A stretch of 26,170 nucleotides of DNA from Bacteroidales bacterium UBA6428 (GTDB taxonomy: Bacteria > Bacteroidota > Bacteroidia > Bacteroidales > UBA932). The position numbers and the translations under genes were made by a program. The notes under the pieces were generated by a model. That model ran no database searches. It worked only from the letters and a program-made list of their open reading frames with translations, and was not told where the DNA came from. Every line of letters starts with the position of its first letter. Position 1 is the stretch's first letter. The stretch covers positions 1 to 26,170 of the forward strand of contig DJOW01000011.1 in assembly GCA_002437305.1 (NCBI GenBank). The letters are read 5' to 3'. Shown here in pieces: positions 7,486-15,536 of the stretch.

Positions 7486-10311
7486 CTACTCGGCTTCGGT
7501 GGTCTCGCCAGGCATCATCACGATCTCAGCGAAGTTGCCGGAGTTGTAGAGTCTGGCTGCCGCCTCGCGGATAGCCTCCTTGGTCAGGCTGTTCACAGCT
7601 TCCTCCCACTCCTTGTCGTAATCATAGCCTTCGCGGAAATAGTTGAGAATGTTGTGCAGCCAATAAGAATTGTTGATCCTCTTTTCCGGCACATTCTTCT
7701 TGAAATTCTCCACCGTCCTGGTGAACTGCTCATCGGTAGGGCCTTCCTCGGCCAGTTTCCCGAAGCCGTCCTTGGCAAGAGTCCTCAGTTTCTCCGTCAT
7801 GGCCGGCTTGCTGTTGAATGCGACCTGAAGGAGGTATCTTCCGTCAGGATACTTCTGCGCCTCTGTGGCTGAGGAGGCTCCATAGGTGCCACCCTCATCC
7901 TCACGAAGAGTCTCTGTGTAGATTTGATCGAGGATGTAGCTGACGGCTTCGGCAAGGGTCTGCTCCTTGACAGAGAATGGACGGTAGTCGCTATAGACCT
8001 GAAGCACGGTCGAGAGAGGTGTCTCCATCTTCTGCTCGAAGACATCCACGACATTTCCCTTGACAAGCCGCGGCTGCACATCGGCCCACTTAGGAGCTTT
8101 CTTTCCCTTTGGAAGAGAACCGACATATTTCTCGACAAGAGGCTTCAGGGTGTCAAGGTTGACGTCACCCACAATCACCATAGTGGCTCCGGCCACGTCC
8201 GCGAAGAGTCTGCGGTAATTATTCTCTATGGCCTGAAGGCTCGCCTTCCCGACTTTCTCCATCGAGATGGCCTCTTCCCTTGGATCATCATTGTACAAGG
8301 TCTTCACGACTCTCTTCTGCAAGGCGAAGTCAGGAGTGTTCTCAAGGTTCGGGAGCACCGCCTTGAGCTGGGCGATCGTGTTGTCGAATTCCTCCTGGTC
8401 GAAGCGTGGCTCCGTAAACTCAAGATAAAGAAGCTGGAACGCTGTCTCAAGATCTTTCACTGAAGAGTTGCCGGAGATGCCGTTGTACAACTCCCCGACT
8501 GTCGGGGTGACAGTGACAACCTTGCCCGCCAGCATCTTGGTGAGTTCAGTCCCCTTGAACTTAGACACACCCTGAGAACGCAGGAACAGTCCATAAATGT
8601 TATCGTCAAATGAAGGCATGTCCTCGGTCGGAATCAGGCTCTTGCCGCCATTCTTGTATAAAGAGAACAGGATCTGGTCTTTCTTGTGGTCTGTAGGAAG
8701 CACGACCACCTTGACTCCATTTGAAAGGATCCACTCCGTGGCGCCATAGATGGTAGTCTTGGTCTTCTTGACCTGGCCTCCTTTCAAGGCAGAGGAATCC
8801 ATCAGAGGCTCATTGGATGTCTCCTCGACAGGAGCCGCGATTTCGGACTTCTTAACATCTTCGATGGCCTGAAGCAGCTGCTGAGCCGTAGGCGTGGCGA
8901 TGCCGTCCTTCTCCGGGCCGCTGTAGATGACAACGAGGCTGTTCTCATCGGCGAAGGCCTGGGCAAGCACCTGGTTCATCACCTGGGCGTTGATCTGCCC
9001 GAAGATCGTCTTCACAAGCTCCAGCTTGGCACCAGGCTCCATAAAGGCGTAGTTCCCGAAGAAATTGTTGATGAGAGGATAGACAAACTCGCTGTTCTTC
9101 CGGGTGTCCGCCTGATTGGCGGCCTTCTCGTAGCCGGCAAGGATGTTGGCCTTGGCCCTGGCCACCTCGCCTTCTGTCAAGCCGTACCTCTTCAGTCTCT
9201 CCACTTCGGTAAGATAAGCCTTGAATCCGCCAAGAATGTTGTCCTCCTTCAAGGCGACATTGGCGTCAGTGCCCTCGATGACCTCACAGATCTTGCCGAA
9301 ACCGAAACTTCCGGAAAGATACGGAGCGTCAGCCTTGGAGGTGATGTCCTCGAAACGCTCGCTCATCACAGTCTGGACCACATCTTCAATCAGATCAAGC
9401 ATAAGTCCGGCCGGAGTCGCGTTGAGAGCCTCGTCGCGGGCCTCGCTTTCCCAAACCATCTCCACAGACGCCGTGGTCGTCTCAGGATCGGTGATGACAG
9501 CCACACGCGGCTCTGTGAATTCCTTGAACCGGATCTTCTCCTTTGGCTTTGGATCAACTGCCGCCGGGATGTCTGAGAAAATCGACTTGATCTTGGCCTC
9601 AACAGAATCCACATCGACATCTCCAACGACAATCACTGCCTGAAGATCCGGACGATACCAAGTCTTATAGAAATTCACAAGGCTTTCCGGTTTGAAGGTC
9701 TCAAGGTTTTCCTTGCTTCCGATCAGAGTGCAGGTGGCGTACTTGGTGTCGCCATAGATGTAAGGAAGTGACTTCTCGAAAGTCCTCCAAGCCGCGTTCC
9801 TGCGGGAACGCCTCTCCTCGATGATCACCGGACGCTCCTTGTCGATCTCGGCAGGATCGTTGGTCACGAAATGAGAGTAGTCGTGCAGGATAAGAAGGCA
9901 GGTGTCCACGACAGACTCCCTTACCAAAGGGATATTGTTGAGCATATAGGTGGTCTGGTCAACTCCGGTGGAGGCGTTGACATTGCCGCCGAAAGAGGCT
10001 CCTATGCTCTGGAGCCAGTTCAGTATGCCCTTCCCCGGAAAATTCTTCGTGCCGTTGAAGCACATATGCTCAAGAAAGTGCGCGAGACCGTCCTGGTCTG
10101 GGGTCTCCTGGATGGCGCCGACATTGGTGGCGAGGTAGAACTCAGCCCTGCCCGCCGGCTTGTCATTGTGTCTGATGTAGTAGGTCAGACCGTTCTCCAG
10201 CTTGCCTACCCTGACCGCCGGGTCATTCGGAAGCTGCTGCATCTGCGCCTGCGCCAGGAACGCTGAAGCGGACAGGGCAAAGGCAAAGACGAAAAACAAA
10301 AATTTTTTCAT
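7486..10311 (-). CDS. Secreted M16-family zinc metallopeptidase (insulinase/pitrilysin-like)
   Basis: 941 residues, two tandem M16 halves. The start at 10311 is chosen because it begins a signal peptide (MKKFLFFVFAFALSASAFLAQA); the 28 residues of open frame before it overlap the upstream gene region and are not family-like. The inverted zinc motif is HFLEH (His78, Glu81, His82) with the third ligand Glu159 in DKERPVIIEE, 77 residues after His82 as in pitrilysin. The family cleaves small peptides inside a closed chamber; in Bacteroidales these approx. 940-aa proteins are periplasmic or surface enzymes. The second half (about 480-941) lacks the zinc motif, as expected. The gene follows the small HTH regulator by 25 bases and is probably co-transcribed with it. 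Confidence 0.95.
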   Translation of the reverse strand: MKKFLFFVFAFALSASAFLAQAQMQQLPNDPAVRVGKLENGLTYYIRHNDKPAGRAEFYLATNVGAIQETPDQDGLAHFLEHMCFNGTKNFPGKGILNWLQSIGASFGGNVNASTGVDQTTYMLNNIPLVRESVVDTCLLILHDYSHFVTNDPAEIDKERPVIIEERRSRRNAAWRTFEKSLPYIYGDTKYATCTLIGSKENLETFKPESLVNFYKTWYRPDLQAVIVVGDVDVDSVEAKIKSIFSDIPAAVDPKPKEKIRFKEFTEPRVAVITDPETTTASVEMVWESEARDEALNATPAGLMLDLIEDVVQTVMSERFEDITSKADAPYLSGSFGFGKICEVIEGTDANVALKEDNILGGFKAYLTEVERLKRYGLTEGEVARAKANILAGYEKAANQADTRKNSEFVYPLINNFFGNYAFMEPGAKLELVKTIFGQINAQVMNQVLAQAFADENSLVVIYSGPEKDGIATPTAQQLLQAIEDVKKSEIAAPVEETSNEPLMDSSALKGGQVKKTKTTIYGATEWILSNGVKVVVLPTDHKKDQILFSLYKNGGKSLIPTEDMPSFDDNIYGLFLRSQGVSKFKGTELTKMLAGKVVTVTPTVGELYNGISGNSSVKDLETAFQLLYLEFTEPRFDQEEFDNTIAQLKAVLPNLENTPDFALQKRVVKTLYNDDPREEAISMEKVGKASLQAIENNYRRLFADVAGATMVIVGDVNLDTLKPLVEKYVGSLPKGKKAPKWADVQPRLVKGNVVDVFEQKMETPLSTVLQVYSDYRPFSVKEQTLAEAVSYILDQIYTETLREDEGGTYGASSATEAQKYPDGRYLLQVAFNSKPAMTEKLRTLAKDGFGKLAEEGPTDEQFTRTVENFKKNVPEKRINNSYWLHNILNYFREGYDYDKEWEEAVNSLTKEAIREAAARLYNSGNFAEIVMMPGETTEAE

Positions 10312-10336
10312 AATCAGCAATACATTAGGATTATCA

Positions 10337-10540
10337 TTAATCGACATATTCAAGAATATCACCCGGCTGGCACCCCAAAGCCCTGCATATCGCATCCAAT
10401 GTGGAGAACCTTACGGCCTTGGCCTTTCCGGTCTTCAGAATGGAAAGATTCGCCGGGGTGACGCCTATCTTCTCGGCAAGAGCCGCGGAGGACATCTTCC
10501 GCCTGGCCAGCATCACGTCCACGTTTATTATAATCGGCAT
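10337..10540 (-). CDS. Small Cro/CI-type HTH regulator (paralogue of 4843-5127)
   Basis: 67 residues, essentially only the HTH domain (LARRKMSSAALAEKIGVT, ANLSILKTGKAKAVRFSTL, CRALGCQPGDILEYVD). It is almost identical over its full length to the first 67 residues of the regulator in the flotillin operon. It is first in a two-gene operon with the M16 peptidase, 25 bases downstream. A promoter and an AT-rich dyad like that of the flotillin operon lie just upstream. Short YozG-like proteins of this type are common in Bacteroidales as the first or last gene of an operon and are presumed autoregulators. Confidence 0.9.
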   Translation of the reverse strand: MPIIINVDVMLARRKMSSAALAEKIGVTPANLSILKTGKAKAVRFSTLDAICRALGCQPGDILEYVD

Positions 10541-10560
10541 AATTTTATCTTACAACAATG

Positions 10561-10592
10561 CAAACTTACATCAATATTCTCGTCATTCCAAA
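10561..10592 (-). promoter_or_regulatory. Promoter of the HTH-M16 peptidase operon
   Basis: On the minus strand TTTG (10592-10589) and TAAGTTTG (10568-10561) are 20 bases apart, a very good match to the Bacteroides consensus, 20 bases before the regulator's ATG. Confidence 0.8.
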
Positions 10593-10593
10593 T

Positions 10594-10619
10594 ATTATTT
10601 ATGTTTTTCGATAAATAAT
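10594..10619. promoter_or_regulatory. AT-rich dyad with GTTTTTCG core between divergent genes
   Basis: Perfect 9-bp arms ATTATTTAT and ATAAATAAT flank GTTTTTCG. It abuts the -33 element of the minus-strand promoter and resembles the dyad at 2643-2671 in both arms and core. Candidate operator of the small HTH proteins; inference. Confidence 0.45.
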
Positions 10620-10626
10620 TAACGAA

Positions 10627-10642
10627 AATGTAACATTACATT
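10627..10642. promoter_or_regulatory. Perfect palindrome at LysR promoter, candidate autoregulatory site
   Basis: AATGTAACATTACATT has perfect 7-bp arms around CA. It overlaps the first two bases of the -33 element of the lysR-type gene, where binding would affect transcription. LysR regulators commonly bind dyads near their own divergent promoter. Confidence 0.5.
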
Positions 10643-10671
10643 GACATTTGCATCAAAAAAAGCTAACTTTG
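10641..10671 (+). promoter_or_regulatory. Promoter of the LysR-family gene
   Basis: TTG (10641-10643) and TAACTTTG (10664-10671) are 20 bases apart. Because the -7 box ends two bases before the ATG at 10673, that ATG cannot be the start; translation must begin downstream, at 10694. Confidence 0.75.
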
Positions 10672-10693
10672 CATGGTAAAAGCGATTCCTAAG

Positions 10694-11521
10694 ATGGAGG
10701 ATTTCAAACTGAAGGTCTTTATGGCCGTGGCCGAGAACGGCAGCTTCACCATCGCCGCCAAGGCGCTTGGCGTCACCCAACCAGCCGTGAGCCAGAACAT
10801 CGCCGAACTGGAAAGGAATATGGGAGCGGAGCTTTTCACCAGAGGCAGAGGCGCGGTGACCCTGACAGCGGCAGGAATCACCTTCAAGGAATATGCGGAA
10901 AAGATCCTCTACTGGTACTCAGCCGCGGGGCAGCTGTTCGGCCCGTCGGGCAGACTCTCAGCGAACAAGCCTGTCAGGATCTCCGCCGATGGGTTCATCG
11001 CCAGCCATATCCTGCCCAATGCACTTTCTAAAATCCTGACTTTTAATCCTTCCTTGGCATTCTCAATTCACAGTGAATCTTCCGGTGAAGATTCAGACAT
11101 AAAGATTTACGCCAAAAGGCACGTTGTTGAGCCGTCATTCGAGGACGTCGGCACATTCTTGTTCAGCGTGACGGCGTCGGTGGTCAGTTCCAATCCGGCA
11201 TATTCAAAAACACTTGATTTGAAAGACCTTCCGCTGGGCTCCAGGCTTGCGGTTCTGGGAACATATTCAGAGATTCTGCCGCTGGATCTGAAGGCACGCG
11301 TGGCAGTCGTGTCGGATTCCGCCGAAGCCATCGTGAGACTGGTGACAGACTCCCCTGACTTCTTCGGCATCATCCCTTTGCCAGCCGCACCGCAAGACCT
11401 CTTCACGCTTCCTGTTCCCCTGCCCGACTTAACCCTTGACGTGCATCTTGAAGCCGCAGATGGCGCCAATCCTGTCGCCACCGCCCTCCGGCGCATCCTT
11501 TGCGACCAATATCCGGCGTAA
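10694..11521 (+). CDS. LysR-family transcriptional regulator
   Basis: 275 residues from the ATG at 10694. The N-terminal winged HTH (residues 1-60) has the typical FKLKVFMAVAENGSFTIAAKALGVTQPAVSQNIAELE pattern in pieces, followed by a LysR substrate-binding domain (about 85-275) that is somewhat short and divergent. The upstream ATG at 10673 adds MVKAIPK but lies directly on the promoter's -7 box; starting with MEDFKLKVF also fits the family. It is divergent from the HTH-M16 operon and convergent with the pRiA4b-like gene (four bases between stops). Ligand and targets are not deducible; the palindrome in its promoter suggests autoregulation. Confidence 0.9.
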   Translation: MEDFKLKVFMAVAENGSFTIAAKALGVTQPAVSQNIAELERNMGAELFTRGRGAVTLTAAGITFKEYAEKILYWYSAAGQLFGPSGRLSANKPVRISADGFIASHILPNALSKILTFNPSLAFSIHSESSGEDSDIKIYAKRHVVEPSFEDVGTFLFSVTASVVSSNPAYSKTLDLKDLPLGSRLAVLGTYSEILPLDLKARVAVVSDSAEAIVRLVTDSPDFFGIIPLPAAPQDLFTLPVPLPDLTLDVHLEAADGANPVATALRRILCDQYPA

Positions 11522-11525
11522 GGGA

Positions 11526-12389
11526 CTAATAATCCTCCTTGCCTTCGAGGATCAAGGAGACAAGATCCTCGACATCCTCGTTTGCCATCTCCAAATCAAA
11601 CTCCTCAGGATCATACGATTCTCCTTTCCGCAGTCCGAGCCACTCCTCATATGAAGCCTTCTCTTCCGGATCATCAACCTTCCCGGACAGGATGTCAAGC
11701 ATTTGCGAATATCCCCACACGCCTCCTACATCCTCCGGAGGGCAGGCTCCTTTGCCGGATGTCACACAAATGTCCTCGTCCTTGAGAGGCTCGTCACTGA
11801 CCGACGTGACTCTGACATTGTGAATCCAGCCATCACCGAAATCATATTCAAAAGAGATCGTGCTGCCTTTTTGTGGCAGGACATCCTCGACTGTGACGGT
11901 CATCTCGTCTATAGATCGTTGGTAACCAAAATCAAAGCTTTCTTCGATGTTCTCTTTGGAAGTATAGTCCACACCGCCCTTGGTGAATTGTGAGAGATGA
12001 TACCCGGCCCAACCGAATGCGGTGATAAGTATCTTCCCCAGATTCCCGAGCCAAAGGTTTGACGGCACCTTGATCCGCCTGAACACCTTGACAGGACAGT
12101 CTTCGATGGAAGCGTATAAAACATATGTCTTCGATGGCTTGCTGGAGTCCACCAACCGGTCGGCCTTTGATTTTCTCCGTCCTTTGGTTCCTCCGGTTTT
12201 TCCCGTAGTTTGGATGTTCTTGGCGTTTGCAATGGTCGTCCCACCACCCTTGTACGCAGCCGAATATGCCGCTGTCTTGGCCTGCATCATGTCGAAGAAC
12301 GAAACCATAAATGAGATTTCCCCCTCCGAAATGCCCGGGTAATCTTTCCTGATCACCTCCTTGAGTTCGTCACGTTCCTTATCAGTCAT
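11526..12389 (-). CDS. pRiA4b ORF-3-like protein (IS1096 passenger TnpR-like)
   Basis: 287 residues from the ATG at 12389. The central and C-terminal part (about 80-287) carries the pRiA4b ORF-3 family marks: VLYASIEDCPVKVFRRIKVPS, an FGWAGYHLSQF segment, the acidic YDFGDGWIHNVRV motif, then CPPEDVGGVWGY and a YEEWLG segment. The N-terminal 60 residues are an added helical region. The function of this family is unknown; it is found on plasmids, transposons and bacterial chromosomes. The open frame extends 28 codons further to a TTG, but no ATG and no family-like sequence are there. A Lys/Arg-rich linker (GRRKSKADR) separates the two regions. Confidence 0.85.
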   Translation of the reverse strand: MTDKERDELKEVIRKDYPGISEGEISFMVSFFDMMQAKTAAYSAAYKGGGTTIANAKNIQTTGKTGGTKGRRKSKADRLVDSSKPSKTYVLYASIEDCPVKVFRRIKVPSNLWLGNLGKILITAFGWAGYHLSQFTKGGVDYTSKENIEESFDFGYQRSIDEMTVTVEDVLPQKGSTISFEYDFGDGWIHNVRVTSVSDEPLKDEDICVTSGKGACPPEDVGGVWGYSQMLDILSGKVDDPEEKASYEEWLGLRKGESYDPEEFDLEMANEDVEDLVSLILEGKEDY

Positions 12390-12568
12390 TGAAATCGCAG
12401 TATTTTCCGCAAGGTAGTCATTTTCTCCGGAAACTAAATCAGATGGCGCCAAAATCGATAAAAATATATTCAAACTTTCGTTCTATTTCTCCAACTACAC
12501 TAACAAGATGGAAATGTTCCCTATATAAATAGAATTGTCCCAAGCCCCAAATCTTCAATAACTTTTCA

Positions 12569-12576
12569 TAAATTTG
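12569..12576 (+). promoter_or_regulatory. -7 element of the AlbA_2 regulator gene
   Basis: TAAATTTG fits TAnnTTTG and lies 23 bases before the ATG at 12600. No convincing -33 TTG at 19-21 bases was found. Confidence 0.5.
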
Positions 12577-12599
12577 CAAAGACAAAGACGATAACGATT

Positions 12600-14045
12600 A
12601 TGACTATTGCCGAAATACAGGAACTTATCAAGAAAGACGAGACAAGAACACTTGAACTGAAGAAGACCACGGGAGAGCTGAAGGAAGCGATGCATACGGC
12701 ATGCGCATTCCTAAATACAGCCGGAGGCCAACTTCTATTCGGCATAGCACCAGGTTCTTTGCTGGTCATAGGACAACAGGTAACCGATAACACACGCAGA
12801 GAAATTGCCCGTGAATTGACCAAGATTGAACCAGCGGTCTCATTGGATGTGAACTACATTGAGTTGGACGAGAAGTCTGACTTCTATGTCATCTTGATTG
12901 ATGTGCCGACCGAACCAAACAGAAACCGCCCGTATGTGTATGACGGAAGGCCATACTACAGGATCGAGAGCACCACATCGGTGATGCCGCAGTCGATGTA
13001 TCAGGAACTTCTTCTGCAAAGAGACATACGCAAGAGGAAATGGGAAGAGGATATCGACCCAAAAGCTAGCGTGGACTGCCTTGACGAGGAATCTGTAAGA
13101 CGGCTTGTCAGTTCCGGCATTCAGGCAGGAAGGATTCCGGAAAGTATGAGAATCAAGTCCATTCTGGAAATCCTTGACAAAATGAAACTGAGCGAGAACG
13201 GGCGTATCAAAAATGCAGCGGTAGCTTTGTTTACCAAGGAAGACTACGCACCAATCCAGCTTCATATCCGTTTGGCCAGATTTAGAGGAACGAATAAGAG
13301 GGAGTTCATAGACAATAGGCGTTCAATAGGAAATTTATTCCATCTCTACGATGACGGCATGGCGTTTCTTTTCAAGCATCTGAATATATCGGGAACGTTT
13401 GTTGACGGGCAACCAGAGCGGGTCGAGTCCCTGACCATCCCATACAAGGCCCTGAGAGAGTGTCTTCTAAACGCCTTGGCACACAGACTATATGATTCAC
13501 CATCGGGCTTTGTGAGTATAGCGATATACGATGACCGGGTCGAGATTGAAAATCTCGGAACTCTACCGGCAGGTTTCACTCTTGACGACATGATGAAGCC
13601 ACATATATCCCACGCCCAGAATCCGCTTATCGCCCAAATCATGTACTACGGGAAATATCTTGAGACTTGGGGACGCGGCATAGAGCTGATGAATGACGAG
13701 TGTGCCCAAGCAGGTGTCCCGAAGCCGGAATTCGAGATGTCGGGAGGTTGTTTCAAGGTAACATTCATGAGAAATGACTATGTTGAAGATACCGCCAAAG
13801 GGGTGAACGACAGGGGTGAACGACAGGTGAACGACAGGGGTGAACGACAGGTGAACGAGCTTACAGAAACTGAAAAGCAAATACTATCTATCATTTCCGC
13901 AAATCCAACGACTTCAATATCGAAGATTGCGGAGACCTTGTCGCTGTCAAGAAAGAACACCCACAAACATATGGCAGCATTGCAAGAAAAGGGAATCATT
14001 GAAAGAGTCGGAGCGAATTTCGGTGGCTCGTGGAGGATTAAGTAA
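12600..14045 (+). CDS. Schlafen AlbA_2 domain / ATPase-like / winged-HTH regulator
   Basis: 481 residues. The N-terminal AlbA_2 domain (about 10-130: ETRTLELKKTTGELKEAMHTACAFLN, AGGQLLFGI, a PYYRIEST segment) is followed by an HATPase_c_4-type region (about 270-370: RECLLNALAHRLY, VEIENLGTLPAGFTLDDM, LETWGRGIELM). A linker holds two copies of VNDRGERQ (402-417), and a C-terminal winged HTH (about 418-481: LTETEKQILSIISANPTTSISKIAETLSLSRKNTHKHM in outline) ends the protein. This is the COG2865-type predicted regulator, widespread in gut Bacteroidetes and often near mobile or defence genes. Its role is unknown. It sits at the left boundary of an AT-rich island and could belong to it, but its own composition is intermediate. 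Confidence 0.9.
   Translation: MTIAEIQELIKKDETRTLELKKTTGELKEAMHTACAFLNTAGGQLLFGIAPGSLLVIGQQVTDNTRREIARELTKIEPAVSLDVNYIELDEKSDFYVILIDVPTEPNRNRPYVYDGRPYYRIESTTSVMPQSMYQELLLQRDIRKRKWEEDIDPKASVDCLDEESVRRLVSSGIQAGRIPESMRIKSILEILDKMKLSENGRIKNAAVALFTKEDYAPIQLHIRLARFRGTNKREFIDNRRSIGNLFHLYDDGMAFLFKHLNISGTFVDGQPERVESLTIPYKALRECLLNALAHRLYDSPSGFVSIAIYDDRVEIENLGTLPAGFTLDDMMKPHISHAQNPLIAQIMYYGKYLETWGRGIELMNDECAQAGVPKPEFEMSGGCFKVTFMRNDYVEDTAKGVNDRGERQVNDRGERQVNELTETEKQILSIISANPTTSISKIAETLSLSRKNTHKHMAALQEKGIIERVGANFGGSWRIK
13803..13859 (+). repeat. 24-bp in-frame tandem repeat made of alternating 13/11-bp units
   Basis: GTGAACGACAGGG (13 bp) and GTGAACGACAG (11 bp) alternate twice, followed by GTGAACGA. The two 24-bp units encode VNDRGERQ VNDRGERQ: the same GTGAACGACAG is read as VNDR in one phase and as GERQ in another. 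Confidence 0.9.
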
Positions 14046-14506
14046 CATAACGTAGGCTTGATCAAGATTCCTTCAGTAACACTTTCATCCCTTTTGCGAC
14101 TAAAGATTGCGAAATATAATCAGTACTTCTAGCAACACAATCATCGCTGCAAGTCCTTACGTTTCTCTTCCGAATCCTGATGTTGTTTGCATAAAGACCG
14201 TATATCAAACAACAACGTTACCAATCTTGTGAGCCAAGCCGGAGTACGAACTTGGAAAAAAGGACCTCGGTGATCTCTTCCCCGCCAACTGGACTGCCGC
14301 CACTGTCACAAAGAAAACCAGACCGGCATAGAACCCAACACCAGAAGAATGCAACTGACATCCCTCTCGTGTCAGTTGCATTATATCATTGTCAATACGT
14401 ACTTCTTCGGATGCTTACGAATCAGGAATTATATGTAAATTAAGTTGAAAAACTCGTACGAAGAAATAGATTACAAGAATCGGTGACCTCCGGGCCGCCC
14501 ATTACA
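14046..14506. other. Gene-free AT-rich stretch with a possible coding remnant
   Basis: No credible complete gene. A 32-codon frame on + (14233-14331), directly preceded by TGA, reads YELGKKDLGDLFPANW in its middle and could be the tail of a decayed gene; this is weak. A terminator hairpin lies at 14348-14382. The remainder holds nothing recognisable. Confidence 0.35.
14348..14382. terminator. Perfect 13-bp hairpin, likely terminator
   Basis: Arms AATGCAACTGACA and TGTCAGTTGCATT are perfectly complementary around the loop TCCCTCTCG. It lies between the convergent AlbA_2 gene (+) and the island's last minus-strand gene. No long T-run follows on either side. Confidence 0.6.
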
Positions 14507-14725
14507 TTATTTTAGTTTTGTAATCTCTAGTTGGCTTGCACTTAAGCAACCGGCCTTTCGGAGCGAAATTCCAAAGACTCGCATAAAAGCATCTTCAACA
14601 TACTGCCAGTTGTTGACCTGAATTGTGTTGTTCACAGGTGTAACCACCTGAACTTCCATACCCGCCTCAATATTTACGCCATTGCAACATTTGCGGTACT
14701 TGGTTTTAACTTTGTAGAGTGACAT
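14507..14725 (-). CDS. Small hypothetical protein (DUF6140-like)
   Basis: 72 residues from the ATG at 14725 (MSLYKVKTKY); an in-frame TTG lies four codons upstream. The sequence is basic at the N-terminus, has a VNIEAGMEVQVVT strand segment and ends with a helix AFMRVFGISLRKAGCLSASQLEITKLK in outline. It resembles small Bacteroidales proteins I recall as DUF6140; this needs a search. It begins 33 bases after the stop of the 206-aa gene, same strand, so it may be the last gene of that operon. Function unknown. Confidence 0.6.
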   Translation of the reverse strand: MSLYKVKTKYRKCCNGVNIEAGMEVQVVTPVNNTIQVNNWQYVEDAFMRVFGISLRKAGCLSASQLEITKLK

Positions 14726-14758
14726 AGACAAATTCAAATAGCAATATTCGTGGGTAGA

Positions 14759-15379
14759 TTAACACCCCATTATTACTCTGTACCAATAATCCCAACTATA
14801 GCCAGCAGAGGGATGATATACGCAGACAACGCGAGATTTTCCTCCATCAGCAAACTGATAATAACCATTCTGGACTTCATATCCGTCTTCCAGCATTCTC
14901 GGTCCGTCTTCCCATCTCGTACTTGGGAGTTTATTCCAAAGTCTCACGCCCCAAACGACAATGAGCTCGGGTTCATATTTATCAATCACGGAGAAGAACG
15001 CTTTTTCAGAAGCATGATACTGTGCCGTTGTCCCTGCTTTACGAGCTGTCCGCACGGCAGCCTGCAAGTAATTATAAAACAGTATCGAATCCCAAATATC
15101 TTTGCTCTCGGACGGTGTTGTATTATGGTTCACAAGCGACCGTTCGAACTTCAGATATGTTGACATCCAGCCCTCGCGCTCAATGTTCGGATTCAGATAT
15201 TCCTTAACGACGTTCTCTGTGAATTGATTGCACCTGTTGAAGTTTTGGCCGCAAATGTTGCAAGCCTCGCCACAGTAATGGCTCTCCCCGAGTGCCATAA
15301 TCCGTCTGCCGAAGATGCCGCCAGAGGCGTAATTGCGACCGACCCAAGGGTGAAAGAATATTCCATCTTTCAAAACCAT
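14759..15379 (-). CDS. Hypothetical protein with uracil-DNA-glycosylase-like motifs and a Cys cluster
   Basis: 206 residues. Four segments occur in the order found in the uracil-DNA glycosylase superfamily: LGESHY (30-35) in place of the GxDPY catalytic loop, LFYNYLQ with Asn103, LIVVWGVRLW (139-148, like the LLWG strand), and VYHPSAGYSW (188-197, like the HPSP loop). Four cysteines lie just after the first motif (Cys36, 40, 43, 50; spacing CX3CX2CX6C), which could bind metal or an iron-sulfur cluster. The superfamily link is by eye and is inference; the catalytic Asp of UDG is replaced by Ser/His. The gene starts one base after the stop of a 50-aa ORF and is clearly in the same operon. Confidence 0.7.
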   Translation of the reverse strand: MVLKDGIFFHPWVGRNYASGGIFGRRIMALGESHYCGEACNICGQNFNRCNQFTENVVKEYLNPNIEREGWMSTYLKFERSLVNHNTTPSESKDIWDSILFYNYLQAAVRTARKAGTTAQYHASEKAFFSVIDKYEPELIVVWGVRLWNKLPSTRWEDGPRMLEDGYEVQNGYYQFADGGKSRVVCVYHPSAGYSWDYWYRVIMGC

Positions 15380-15380
15380 T

Positions 15381-15533
15381 CTATCTCTTGTCGGAATTCT
15401 GATGAAACGATGTTCGTGAATTTTGCCAAGAATCTAAATTCTTTTTTCCTTCGCTTGCAACTTTACCGGCGAAGGCTACAGTAAAGATAGCAGTACTAAT
15501 TTTAATTACTGCCTTAATAAGGTCGTTTGCCAT
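15381..15533 (-). CDS. Small 50-aa protein with one hydrophobic segment
   Basis: MANDLIKAVIKISTAIF begins a hydrophobic stretch (residues 5-22, ending VAFAG), followed by a polar tail (KVASEGKKNLDSWQNS, ending NSDKR). Start and stop are tightly packed: the ATG is three bases after the TAG of the 55-aa ORF and the TAG is one base before the ATG of the 206-aa gene. Such spacing is hard to explain without translation. It is in the same frame as the 55-aa ORF, separated by TAG TTT. The start context TAGTTTATGG is identical to that of the 55-aa ORF. No family recognised; possibly a small membrane protein. Confidence 0.65.
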   Translation of the reverse strand: MANDLIKAVIKISTAIFTVAFAGKVASEGKKNLDSWQNSRTSFHQNSDKR

Positions 15534-15536
15534 AAA

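Noticed and set aside
10312..10395. 28-codon N-terminal extension of the M16 peptidase
   Set aside because: It overlaps the end of the upstream regulator gene and hides the signal peptide that begins at 10311.
12390..12473. TTG-initiated extension of the pRiA4b-like gene
   Set aside because: TTG start, no family similarity and no promoter upstream; ATG at 12389 is preferred.
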